NCBI RefSeq assembly: GCF_003234445.2 | Contig: NZ_CP126269.1 | Location: 2,914,001-2,978,000, forward strand | Source: Curtobacterium sp. MCLR17_036 | GTDB lineage: Bacteria; Actinomycetota; Actinomycetes; Actinomycetales; Microbacteriaceae | Direction: 5' to 3' | DNA length: 64,000 nucleotides | Part shown: positions 16,352-24,806 of the stretch, piece by piece | Layout: every line of letters starts with the position of its first letter | Position numbering within the stretch: position 1 is the stretch's first letter | Program-made: the position numbers and the translations under genes | The notes under the pieces: generated by a model | Seen by the model: the letters and a program-made list of their open reading frames with translations, nothing else | Told to the model about the DNA's origin: nothing | The model's database searches: none

Positions 16352-18136
16352 GCACCCTGCCCCCGACCGGGTCGCTCATCCCGGTCGACGCACCGTTCTC
16401 GGCTGCCCAGGAGTCCTGGCTCGCCGGGTTCATCGCGGGCATCGCCGCTGCCGGCGAGAAGGTCGCGGCGAGCGCGCCCACGACCACGATCGACGTGCTC
16501 TTCGGCACCCAGACCGGCAACGCGGAGTTCCTGGCCGACGAGCTCGTCGCCGGCGCGCGGGCCCGCGGACTCGGCGGTCGGGCCAGCGCCCTCGACGCCG
16601 TCACCCCCGAGCAGCTCGCCGGGATGTCGCACGTGCTCGTCGTCACCTCGACCTACGGCGAGGGCGAGATGCCCGACAACGCCGGGCTGTTCTGGGACGC
16701 GTTCCAGGCGAGCACCGTACCGCGGCTCGAGGGGCTGCAGTACGCGGTCCTCGGGCTCGGCGACACGAGCTACGACGAGTTCTGCCAGGCCGGCAAGCTC
16801 CTCGACACCCGTCTCGAGCAGCTCGGCGCGTCCCGCATCCACGACCGAGTGGACTGCGACGTCGACTTCGAGGACCCGGCCGCGCTGTGGTCCGCGGCGG
16901 TGCTCGACCGGCTGGCGGCCGAGGCCGGCGTGACGGGCACGCCCGGAGCGACCACGGGCGGCGGGGCCGGCGACGGCGCGACCGCGACCGGCGGGGCGGG
17001 GGGGGCGGGCCTCCCGACCGGGGTCGCAGTGGACCAAGCGCAACCCGTTCCCGGCGACGCTGGTGGAGAACCGGCTACTGTCGGCGCCGCACAGCGCGAA
17101 GGAGATCCGCCACCACGAGTTCGACCTCGGCGACTCGGGCATCGAGTACGCGGCCGGCGACGCGCTCGCGGTCGTCCCGGTGAACGACGCCGTGTTCGTC
17201 GCCGAACTGCTCGAGCAGGTCGGTGCGAACGGTGGCGAGACGGTCGACGGGCTCCCGGTCGCCGAGGTCCTGCGGACGGACCGCGAGGTCCGGACGCCGT
17301 CGAAGGACCTGATCGCCGACCTGGTGCAGCGCGCGCCGTCGAGCGAGCTCGCGGCCGTCGTGGCACACGGCGACAAGCACGAGCTCGACCGGTGGCTCTG
17401 GGGACGCGACGTGCTCGACCTGCTCCGCGACGCGGGGTCGGCGGCACCCGGTCTCGACGAACTGCTGCCGAACCTGCGGCCGCTGCAGGCGCGCCAGTAC
17501 TCGATCTCGTCGAGCCCGCTGGCGCACCCGGGTCGGGTCCACCTCACCGTGGCCTCCGTCCGGTACGGCGACCCGCACCGGATGCACGCCGGTGTCGCGT
17601 CGACGTTCCTCGCCGACCGGGTCGCGCCGGGCGGCACCGTCGACGTGTACCTGCAGCCGAACGCGTCGTTCGGGGTGCCGGCGGACCCGTCCGCGCCGAT
17701 GGTCATGATCGGTCCGGGCACCGGCATCGCGCCGTTCCGCGGCTTCCTGCACGAGCGGGCCGCCGCCGGGGCCACGGGACGCAACTGGTTGTTCTTCGGC
17801 GACCAGCACCGCGAGACCGACTTCGTCTACGAGGACGAGCTCACCGCCCTGCGCGAGCAGAGCGTGCTCACCCGGCTCGACCTGGCGTTCTCGCGCGACC
17901 AGGCCGAGAAGGTCTACGTGCAGACCCGGATGCGCGAGCAGGCCGACGAGCTGTTCGCCTGGCTCGAGGAGGGCGCCTCGGTGTACGTGTGCGGCGACGC
18001 CTCGCGCATGGCGAAGGACGTCGAGGCGGCGCTGCTCGACGTCATCCGGCGCGGCCGGGGTCGGGACGAGGACGACGCCCAGGCCTACCTGGCCGACCTG
18101 CGCCGGGCGAAGCGGTACGTCCGCGACGTCTACTGA
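16348..18136 (+). pseudogene. CysJ-like diflavin reductase, frameshifted at a G8 run
   Basis: Encodes an NADPH-dependent diflavin (FMN plus FAD) reductase like sulfite reductase alpha. The N-terminal frame (GTG 16348, overlapping the gltB stop) gives LIPVDAPFSAAQESWLAGF and a flavodoxin domain (VLFGTQTGNAEFLADEL, STYGEGEMPDNA, LGLGDTSYDEFCQAG). The rest lies in the next frame: KRNPFPATLVENRLLSAPHS, the FAD motif RQYSISSS, the NADPH motif GPGTGIAPFRGFL and the end RYVRDVY at 18136. The shift occurs at eight Gs (16998-17005) in a Gly/Ala linker; seven Gs would give one continuous protein of about 595 residues. It could be a sequencing error, a recent mutation or a slippage site. Position implies it supplies electrons to GltB. 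Confidence 0.85.
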
Positions 18137-18384
18137 GCAGCCGCCCCGGAGGTCGTGCGGGAGCCACCCCGGCCGCGGAACCCGAATCCGACGACCGAGG
18201 TGGTCCCCACGGAGGGCATCGGCCGGTGCGGTCCGGCCGACGAGCCCGTGATCACGAAGCGGTCGGCCGGGCGTCGCAGCCCGGCCTGCCGGGTGGTGAG
18301 TCCCCTGATCCAGGACTCCCACCGTGTGCGCCGCGCGGTTGCCGGTGGTTGGTCGGCTCCGGGCGCACACCGCCTCGTGTTCAT
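18130..18384 (-). CDS. Small hypothetical protein
   Basis: An 84-residue reading frame of unknown family, rich in Arg, Gly and Thr, with a Gly/Phe stretch GTTSVVGFGFRGRGG near the end. In its favour: a strong ribosome site AGGAGGGG nine bases before the ATG, and the region otherwise has no gene. Against: no recognised domain, biased composition, and an overlapping forward frame. It ends tail to tail with the diflavin reductase gene, overlapping it by a few bases. Confidence 0.45.
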   Translation of the reverse strand: MNTRRCAPGADQPPATARRTRWESWIRGLTTRQAGLRRPADRFVITGSSAGPHRPMPSVGTTSVVGFGFRGRGGSRTTSGAAAQ

Positions 18385-18525
18385 CGTTCGGGTCCCCTCC
18401 TGCCGCGGATCGTGCCCGTACCGACTCCCTGGATGCCGGCACTGGGACGGCAGCGAACCGCGGTGACGTCACCGTACGTCGACCGATCCGGGACCGGTAC
18501 CCGTTGACCGGGGACCGCGTCCGTG

Positions 18526-18921
18526 CTACCCGCCGGTGCTCCCCGTCGTCCGGTCCGACGCGTCGCCGGCGTCGCCCGCCGCCACCGCCCGCGACCACGC
18601 CGAGTCCGCCGCGGTGCTCGTGTCGGACGGCTCCTGCGTCAGCACGAGGCCGGAGCCGGAGGTGGCCGCCGCGTAGAGCTCCTCGAGCCAGCTGCGGTTG
18701 ATCGACGGCGTGCGGCTGCCGGTGAACTTGAAGTGCAGGCTGACGTTCGGGTGCAACCAGATCGTGCTGCGCCCGTCGCCGTGCACCACGTCGTCGCGCC
18801 ACGAGAACGCGAAGCGGTGGTCGCGTCGCAGCATGTTCACGATGACGATCTGCAGGTGCGTGAGTGCGCGGTCGTCGATGCGGAGGTCGAGCGGTTCGCC
18901 GTCGTAGATGAGCTGGCCCAT
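18526..18921 (-). CDS. DUF7882 family protein
   Basis: A 131-residue cytoplasmic protein of the small actinobacterial family now called DUF7882 (often mis-annotated as ATP-dependent DNA ligase). The family pattern is clear: MGQLIYDGEPLDLRIDDRAL, then VNMLRRDHRFAFSW, then GRSTIWLHPNVSLHFKFTG and INRSWLEELYAAA. Its biochemical role is unknown. The last 25 residues are a variable Ala/Ser/Gly tail. AAGGAG lies just before the ATG. It appears to be transcribed alone. Confidence 0.85.
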   Translation of the reverse strand: MGQLIYDGEPLDLRIDDRALTHLQIVIVNMLRRDHRFAFSWRDDVVHGDGRSTIWLHPNVSLHFKFTGSRTPSINRSWLEELYAAATSGSGLVLTQEPSDTSTAADSAWSRAVAAGDAGDASDRTTGSTGG

Positions 18922-19005
18922 GGCTCCTTGTACTCCCTCGGAGCCGTGCGGGCGGGACCCGGGCAGGATCCGGGTGGAACCCGTGCGGGACCCGAGCGGG
19001 GCGCG

Positions 19006-19020
19006 GCCACCAGGGGTGGC
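19006..19020. terminator. Short hairpin after the membrane-protein gene
   Basis: GCCACC-AGG-GGTGGC sits two bases beyond the stop codon of the reverse-strand membrane-protein gene and before the DUF7882 gene. The stem is only six bases and no T tract follows, so it is a weak candidate. Confidence 0.35.
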
Positions 19021-19022
19021 GC

Positions 19023-19928
19023 TCAGCCGCCGAGACTGCGGGTCAGCGTGCGCTCCGCCGACCGGACGTGGGCGAGCTCGGCGTCGTCCAGCGCACGGCC
19101 CTGCACCTCGGCGTCGCGGATCGCGATGACGAGGTCGTAGGTGCGGGTCTGGGCGTCACCGCCGCGCTCGACGGCGCGGACGGCGTGCCGACGGGTGATC
19201 CGCCGCAGCCGTCGGTTGTGCCGGCGGCACCGCACGTCACGGCCCCAGCGGCGGAACGTCAGCGAGGCCATCGCGAGCACCATGAGCACCACGCCGAGGT
19301 AGAACGGCGGGTCGAAGCCCAGCCGCAACCCGTCGCGGAGCGCCGTCGGGCCGACCTCGAAGTGGTCGAGGGCGAGCGACGCGACCTCGTCGAGGCAGGC
19401 GACCACGACGAGGGCGAGTCCCACGCGGAACACGACGAGCGCGACCCGGTCCTGCAGCACACCGTACCGCAGCGTCGTCGCCGCGATCGCCGCGATGCCG
19501 AGCAGGTAGACCGAGGCGCAGACCCACATGGCGGGCTGGTGGATCTGGACGACGATGAAGTGGAACTCGGTGCCGCCGCGGTCGCGCACCAGCAGGAACG
19601 GCACCGTGAACGCGACGACGATCGCCAGCAGTGCCAGCGGGTGCGCGAGGCGCGGGCGCCGCGGCAGGTCGGACGTGCTCGCGCGGAGCATCAGCCAGAA
19701 CGCCGCGGTCGCGCAGACGTTCTGCACCAGGTAGATGACGTTCGTGCCGCCGAGGAACCCGTCGAGCGTGGGCTGCGGCACGACGCTGCCCAGGGTCAGC
19801 AGCCCGAGCGCCCCGACGCCGGTCGCGCCCCAGGCGGCGCGGCCCCGCGGGTTGCGCAGCACGTACGGGGTGCGGGCGAGGAAGATCAGCGCCGCGCACC
19901 AGAAGGCGGCGGCGTACAGCAGGGTCAT
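19023..19928 (-). CDS. Multi-pass membrane protein (MAB_1171c-like)
   Basis: A 301-residue integral membrane protein with about seven hydrophobic segments in residues 1-225 (LLYAAAFWCAALIFLA, GALGLLTLGSVV, LALLAIVVAFTVPFLLV, FYLGVVLMVLAMASL) and a basic cytoplasmic C-terminal helix region rich in Arg (RRHNRRLRRITRRHAVRAVE). This layout resembles the MAB_1171c-type putative transporters of actinobacteria, which are commonly found beside ImmA/IrrE peptidases, as here: its ATG overlaps the peptidase stop (TGATG). Function is unknown; a receptor or transporter acting with the peptidase is the contextual guess. Confidence 0.8.
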   Translation of the reverse strand: MTLLYAAAFWCAALIFLARTPYVLRNPRGRAAWGATGVGALGLLTLGSVVPQPTLDGFLGGTNVIYLVQNVCATAAFWLMLRASTSDLPRRPRLAHPLALLAIVVAFTVPFLLVRDRGGTEFHFIVVQIHQPAMWVCASVYLLGIAAIAATTLRYGVLQDRVALVVFRVGLALVVVACLDEVASLALDHFEVGPTALRDGLRLGFDPPFYLGVVLMVLAMASLTFRRWGRDVRCRRHNRRLRRITRRHAVRAVERGGDAQTRTYDLVIAIRDAEVQGRALDDAELAHVRSAERTLTRSLGG

Positions 19929-20395
19929 CAGCCGTAGGCCCGCTCGTCGGCACCCGAGGCTCCGCCGAGCAGGACGGTCGCGAGTTCGTACGCGAACCGC
20001 TCGGCGAAGTGCTCGTCGTCGTCGGAGATGCTCACCAGACCGGTCTCGCCGTCGAGGGCCCGACGGCAGACGTGCCCGCCCGAGGCGAAGGCGGCGATCG
20101 ACGAGGTGGTCGGGGCGCCGGTGTCGCCGTTGGCGAGGTGCCCGAGCTCGTGCAGGACGCAGTGCATCCGGTAGAGCGCGGGCGCACCGGCCGGCACGAG
20201 GACCAGGTTCTCGTGCTCGAACTGCGACACCAGGGCCGTCAGCGGGCCCCAGCTCGGCCCGTCGACGTCCACCACGCGGGTGGGCTTGCCGACCATCCGG
20301 CCGACGCCGTCGACCACGTCGGTCAGCCGCGGGGCACGGGGCAGCGAGTCGACCAGCGTGGCGACCACGTCACCCGCGCCGAGCTGCTCTGCCAT
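19928..20395 (-). CDS. ImmA/IrrE family metallo-endopeptidase
   Basis: A 155-residue predicted zinc peptidase. The active-site helix is HCVLHELGHLANGD (HExxH) at about residue 79, with a downstream acidic helix EHFAERFAYELATVLL that supplies further metal ligands. ImmA/IrrE peptidases cleave repressors or regulators in response to signals such as DNA damage or cell-cell peptides. Usually an HTH repressor gene is adjacent; here there is none. The start ATG at 20395 fits the family length. It is translationally coupled to the downstream membrane-protein gene, suggesting a sensor-protease pair. Confidence 0.88.
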   Translation of the reverse strand: MAEQLGAGDVVATLVDSLPRAPRLTDVVDGVGRMVGKPTRVVDVDGPSWGPLTALVSQFEHENLVLVPAGAPALYRMHCVLHELGHLANGDTGAPTTSSIAAFASGGHVCRRALDGETGLVSISDDDEHFAERFAYELATVLLGGASGADERAYG

Positions 20396-20472
20396 CGCCC
20401 CTCCATCGTCCGCGCCCAGGATAGCGGCAGCGGGCGCACGGAGCGAGTGGGCGGGCGTCGGCCCTGCCGTCG

Positions 20473-21663
20473 TCAGTCGGTCGCGGTGGCCTCGTAGTGC
20501 CGTGCGCCGCCGCGCACCCCGGCGAACCGGTACGGCGCCGACGTGACCCGCGGCCGCTCGGTGTCCACGCTGGTGGCGGCCCCGGAGGCGTGCAGCTCGC
20601 GGTAGGCGTCGACGGTGAGCGGCACGCGGGCCGCGAGCAGCTGCCGCACGCGGCCGGTGCGCCGGTGCTCGCGGTACGACGGGCGCACGATGCCGGTGAT
20701 GAGCTCGCCGACGCTGCCGGACCCGTAGCTGAAGAGCGCGATCCGCTCCCCGGCCAGGTCGTCGTCGAGGTCGAGCAGTGCCGCGAGGCCGATCCAGAGC
20801 GACGCCGTGTACGTGTTGCCGGTCTGCCGGTTGTACGTGAAGCCGAGGGCGAGCTCGGTCTCGTCGAACGGCACGCCGACGTGCTGGGTGAGCTTGCGGT
20901 GCGCCTTGAGCGCCATCTTCGTGAACGGCTGGTGGTGCACGAAGCGGGCGATGTCCTGGTACGCCGGACCGCCCTGCGCCGCCAGGTCGTCCCACGCGCC
21001 GACGAACGCGTCGACGTAGGCGCTCACCGACAGGCGACCGTCGACGAGCGCGGTCGACCGGTCGTTCGGCCGCCAGAAGTCGTCGACGTCGGCGGTGAAG
21101 ACACCGGCGGCCGGCTCGAGCTCGACGAGGTCCGGGTCGGCGGACACCAGGATCGCGGCGGCGCCGGCACCCTGGGTCGGCTCGGCGGCGGTCTCGACGT
21201 CGTACCGCGCCACGTCGGCCGCGATGACGAGCACGCGCTCGTGCGGCGACCGGGCCACGATGCCGAGGGCGAGCTGCACGGCGGCGGTCCCGCCGTAGCA
21301 GGCCTGCTTCAGCTCGACGACGCGGACGTTCTGCGGAAGGCCGAGCAGGCCGTGCACGAAGACCCCGGCGGCCTTCGACTGGTCGACGCCGGACTCCGTC
21401 GCGAACAGCACGGTGCGGATGCCCTGCACCCCGTGGCGGTCGATGATCTCCTTCGCGGCCGCGGCGCCCATCGTGACGATGTCCTCGTCCGGGGCGGGCA
21501 CGCTGAAGGCGTCCTGCCCGATGCCGACGTGGTACTTCGCGGGGTCGACGCCGGTCGTCGCGGCGAGGTCGTCGAGGTCGAGCACGTGGTGCCCGGTCGC
21601 GACGGCGATGTCGTGGATGCCGACGCTCAGGGTCTGCTGCGGTGCGGGCTGCTGGGCGGTCAT
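20473..21663 (-). CDS. mvaS: Hydroxymethylglutaryl-CoA synthase
   Basis: A 396-residue thiolase-fold enzyme condensing acetyl-CoA with acetoacetyl-CoA to HMG-CoA, the first committed step of the mevalonate pathway. It starts SVGIHDIAVATGHHVLDLDD; the general-base Glu is in FATESGVDQSK, the catalytic Cys122 in LKQACYGGTAAVQLA and the catalytic His in FVHHQPFTKM. The ATG overlaps the stop of the reductase gene (ATGA at 21660-21663). It is the last of five reverse-strand mevalonate genes. Confidence 0.96.
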   Translation of the reverse strand: MTAQQPAPQQTLSVGIHDIAVATGHHVLDLDDLAATTGVDPAKYHVGIGQDAFSVPAPDEDIVTMGAAAAKEIIDRHGVQGIRTVLFATESGVDQSKAAGVFVHGLLGLPQNVRVVELKQACYGGTAAVQLALGIVARSPHERVLVIAADVARYDVETAAEPTQGAGAAAILVSADPDLVELEPAAGVFTADVDDFWRPNDRSTALVDGRLSVSAYVDAFVGAWDDLAAQGGPAYQDIARFVHHQPFTKMALKAHRKLTQHVGVPFDETELALGFTYNRQTGNTYTASLWIGLAALLDLDDDLAGERIALFSYGSGSVGELITGIVRPSYREHRRTGRVRQLLAARVPLTVDAYRELHASGAATSVDTERPRVTSAPYRFAGVRGGARHYEATATD

Positions 21664-22724
21664 GCTGCACCTCCGGCCGGGCGCGAGCCGCGGCGTTCCA
21701 TGGCGACGTGGGCGGCCATCAGCTCGCCCGGGTTGGTCTGGGCGGCGAGGAGCGAGAGCTCCCCGCACAGGACGGTCGCGGCGCACAGGGCGGCGAGGCG
21801 TCGGGCGTTCGCACCGGGCTCCCGCTCCTGTCGGCAGCCGAGGCGCACCAGGGCGTCCTCGACGACGGGCAGGTCGCCGCCCTTGCCGTTGCCGACGGTG
21901 CCGACGATCAGGTGCGGCAACGAGGTCGAGAAGTACAGGTCGCCGTCGCGGTCCTCGGCGCTCGTGATGCCCTGGGAGCCCTCGACGATGTTCGCGGCGT
22001 CCTGCCCGGTGGCCAGGTAGAAGCCGAGCAGCATGTTCGCGTAGTGCGCGTTCGCCGAGCGCAGCGCCCCGGCGATGGTCGACCCGATGAGGTTCTTCGC
22101 GATGTTCAGCTCGACGATGCGGGCGGTGCTCGAGCGCAGGCGCTTCTCGACGACCTCGCCCGGGATCACGATCTCGGCGATGGTGTTCCGGCCGCGGCCA
22201 CGGATGCCGTTCACCGCGGTGGCCTTCTTGTCGGTGCAGAAGTTGCCGGACACCGAGACGTACCGCAGGCCCGGCTGCCAGTCCAGGATCGCCGGCAGCA
22301 GCTTGTCCGCCGCCTGCGTGACCATGTTGTGGCCGGAGGCGTCGCCGGTGGTGAACGCGAAGCGCAGGAACAGCAGGTCCCCGACGATCTCCGGGTGCAC
22401 CTCGATGAGCTTCGCGAACCGGCTCTGCCCGGACACGATCGCGGCGAGCTCGTCCTGGCGCGCGAGGATCTGCCCCGCGGCCACGTGGGCGGCGGCGGCG
22501 CTGTCGGCACGGACGACGACCGAGCGGGTCATCCGCTCGTCGACGACGGTCGCCACGATGCCGTCCTCGACCAGGCGCGAGATGCGGGCGCCGCGGCCGA
22601 CGGACGGCCAGAGCGGCGACTCGTAGGTGGCGAGGGGCACCTCGTGCTCCCCCTGCACGGCGTTGCCGCTGACGCGGATCGGTCCGACCCACTTGGTGGG
22701 GATCGGCGTGAGCAGGTCACTCAT
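21660..22724 (-). CDS. mvaA: Hydroxymethylglutaryl-CoA reductase
   Basis: A 354-residue enzyme reducing HMG-CoA to mevalonate. The catalytic features resemble class I (eukaryote/archaea/Streptomyces-like) reductases: HEVPLATYESPLWPSVGRGA near the start, TGDASGHNMVT (the DAMGMN-like cofactor motif), SGNFCTDKKATAVNGIRGRG with the catalytic Lys, and GTVGNGKGG. It therefore probably uses NADPH. The start MSDLLTPIP at 22724 follows an AGGAG-type site; upstream frame extension is spurious. It overlaps the kinase upstream and the synthase downstream. Confidence 0.95.
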   Translation of the reverse strand: MSDLLTPIPTKWVGPIRVSGNAVQGEHEVPLATYESPLWPSVGRGARISRLVEDGIVATVVDERMTRSVVVRADSAAAAHVAAGQILARQDELAAIVSGQSRFAKLIEVHPEIVGDLLFLRFAFTTGDASGHNMVTQAADKLLPAILDWQPGLRYVSVSGNFCTDKKATAVNGIRGRGRNTIAEIVIPGEVVEKRLRSSTARIVELNIAKNLIGSTIAGALRSANAHYANMLLGFYLATGQDAANIVEGSQGITSAEDRDGDLYFSTSLPHLIVGTVGNGKGGDLPVVEDALVRLGCRQEREPGANARRLAALCAATVLCGELSLLAAQTNPGELMAAHVAMERRGSRPAGGAA

Positions 22725-23799
22725 CGAGGGCTCCTTCTGGTGCTCGCACCGCGACGCTGAGGTGTCTGATGTCGTGCGCCTCCCAGGCGCGGTGGATGCC
22801 GGCGGGGTCGGTGTCGAGCGGGACGAGGGCGATGCCGCAGTCCCCGCCGCCGGCGCCGGACGGCTTCGCCGCCCCACCCGCCTCCTCGACGACGTCGCAC
22901 AGGGTGGCGAGACGCTCGGTCTCGATCTGCGACCCGACGGACGCGCCGAGTCGCTGCAGCAGGACGCGTGCACGGCGGAGCGCGTCGAGCGTGCGCTCGG
23001 CGTCGCCGGTCTGGAGGCCCGCGGTCAGGTCGTCGACGCAGCTGCGGCTCTCGTCGAGGAACGCCTGGTACCCACCGTTGCGGTGCCGACGCACGACGTC
23101 GACGAGCTTCGTGGTCGACGCCGGCGAACCGGTCCAGCCGACGAGCAGCCGCAGGTTCTCCGGAGCGGGGAGCCGCTCGACGTCGAAGCCCTGCCAGGCG
23201 TCGGCGTCGGTGAGCACCTCGGACACGCTGTGGTCGTCGAGCATCGCGGCGAGGCGTTCGCGGTCCGGGGCGCTGTAGCGCAGCCAGCCACCGAAGGTGC
23301 TCGCGGCGAGGTCGCCGCCGGAGGCGCGGGGGTTCACCCGGATGGTGGCGAGCAGGGCGACCTGGAAGCGCTGCCGCTGCGTCAGGCCGATGCCGTAGAA
23401 GCGGTCGAGGGCGCCCACGGTCGCGACGGTCACCGCGGCCGACGACCCGAGGCCGAACTTCCGGCCGCTCGCGTCGTCGAGCTGGCTCTCGATGCGCAGG
23501 TCGTGGAACCGGGGGGCGATCCCGCGTTCGGCACGGAGCTTCTCGACGAGGTCGATCGTCTCCATCACGTAGTCGTACGGGTGGCGCTCGCGGTCCAGGG
23601 CGAGGCCGTCGGCGCCGCGGGTCCACGTCAGCGGCAGGTGGCCGTACTCCTCGGAGTGCACGCTGCCCGACCCGTGTCCCTCGGACACCTTCGCCGTGAT
23701 GGCGCGGTCGAGGGCGATGAGGACGGACGGCTGGCCCGGCTCGACGACGGCGTACTCGCCGGCGACGAACAGCTTGCCGTGGGCGCGGAACTCGATCAC
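22717..23799 (-). CDS. mvaK2: Phosphomevalonate kinase
   Basis: A 360-residue GHMP-superfamily kinase converting phosphomevalonate to diphosphomevalonate. The N terminus VIEFRAHGKLFVAGEYAVVE, the ATP-binding motif KFGLGSSAAVTVATVGALDR (about residue 115) and the C-terminal GAAKPSGAGGGDCGIAL are characteristic. The GTG start overlaps the decarboxylase stop (GTGA, 23796-23799) and is preceded by AAGGAG. The order in the operon is kinase, decarboxylase, this kinase, reductase, synthase. Confidence 0.95.
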   Translation of the reverse strand: MIEFRAHGKLFVAGEYAVVEPGQPSVLIALDRAITAKVSEGHGSGSVHSEEYGHLPLTWTRGADGLALDRERHPYDYVMETIDLVEKLRAERGIAPRFHDLRIESQLDDASGRKFGLGSSAAVTVATVGALDRFYGIGLTQRQRFQVALLATIRVNPRASGGDLAASTFGGWLRYSAPDRERLAAMLDDHSVSEVLTDADAWQGFDVERLPAPENLRLLVGWTGSPASTTKLVDVVRRHRNGGYQAFLDESRSCVDDLTAGLQTGDAERTLDALRRARVLLQRLGASVGSQIETERLATLCDVVEEAGGAAKPSGAGGGDCGIALVPLDTDPAGIHRAWEAHDIRHLSVAVRAPEGALDE

Positions 23800-24806
23800 T
23801 CGGCGGACTCCTTCTGGTCGGGACTGCTCCCGGACTGTTCGGAGCGGAGGACCCTTGCGGCTGGTCCGGTGCCGGACTCGATGACGTCGCCGAAGGACGC
23901 GAGCGCGGTCGCGACGGCCGAGCGGTCGTCGGGCCGGCACAGCACGACGACGTTCGGGCCGGCGTCGGCCGTGGCGTACGCCTGAAGGCCGACGGCACGC
24001 AGTTCGGCGACGGCGTCGAACACCGCGACGCTGCGGGCGTTCAGGTAGCGGATCGGCGGGAAGGCGCCCTCGATCGTGGCGTGCATGCGCAGGGCGTTGC
24101 TCTCGGTGAGCTCGCCGATGCGGGTGAAGTCGCCGGCCGCGCAGGCGTCGAGCATCTCGCCGACGGTCTCGGTGGTCGACGTGACCCAGGCCGGGTAGAA
24201 GGGCGACGTCGCGATCGTGCGGCGCATCGCCTCGCGCGAGCCGATCGGCTTCGGGCCGGCGTCGATCGTCACGACGACCATGGCCATCGGCGGCGCCGGG
24301 ACCGGCTCGGCGAACGAGCCCTGGTCGTCGCCGGCGTGCCACACCGCGACACCCCCGGGGATCGAGCGGGTGGCCGACCCCGAGCCGCGGCGGGCGAGCC
24401 GGGACAGGTCGCGCGGCGACAGGTCGAGCCCGTACGCCACCGAGGCCGCGGTCGCGAGCGCTGCGAACCCGGACGCGCTCGAGGCGAGTCCGGCACCGGT
24501 GGGCACGGTGTTCTCGGACACGACGGAGGCGCGCTCGGACGAGCCGGCGAGCTCGCGCACGAGGTCGAGGAACTGCTGCACCCGCACCAGCGCACCGTCC
24601 TCGACGACCTGGCCGTTCAGCGTGAACGCGTCACGCGCCTCCTGGCCGTCACCCGCGCCGCCGTCCAGCGTGACGGTCGTCGTCGTCGGGAACACGTCGA
24701 GCCCCATCGAGACGCTGCCCGTGGCGGGCAGCGCGAGCCGCGCGTCCGCCTTCCCCCAGTACTTGACGAGGGCGATGTTGGGGTGCGCGACGGCGGTGGC
24801 GGTCAT
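23796..24806 (-). CDS. mvaD: Diphosphomevalonate decarboxylase
   Basis: A 336-residue GHMP enzyme making isopentenyl diphosphate by ATP-dependent decarboxylation. Family signatures: NIALVKYWGKADARLALPAT with the substrate-binding Tyr-Trp-Gly-Lys, TGAGLASSASGFAALATA as the ATP loop, RRGSGSATRSIPGG and the catalytic Asp in ATADAGPNVVVLC. Its ATG overlaps the mevalonate kinase stop by one base (TGATG). Because it yields IPP, an isomerase is needed for DMAPP; none lies in this cluster. Confidence 0.96.
   Translation of the reverse strand: MTATAVAHPNIALVKYWGKADARLALPATGSVSMGLDVFPTTTTVTLDGGAGDGQEARDAFTLNGQVVEDGALVRVQQFLDLVRELAGSSERASVVSENTVPTGAGLASSASGFAALATAASVAYGLDLSPRDLSRLARRGSGSATRSIPGGVAVWHAGDDQGSFAEPVPAPPMAMVVVTIDAGPKPIGSREAMRRTIATSPFYPAWVTSTTETVGEMLDACAAGDFTRIGELTESNALRMHATIEGAFPPIRYLNARSVAVFDAVAELRAVGLQAYATADAGPNVVVLCRPDDRSAVATALASFGDVIESGTGPAARVLRSEQSGSSPDQKESAE

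Noticed and set aside
18137..18507. Forward frame continuing from the frameshifted diflavin reductase
   Set aside because: It is the shifted frame after the G8 run and matches nothing; the true C terminus is in the other frame and ends at 18136.
20496..22020. Long forward frame opposite the HMG-CoA synthase and reductase
   Set aside because: Both enzymes have every catalytic motif on the reverse strand; the forward frame is a codon-bias shadow.
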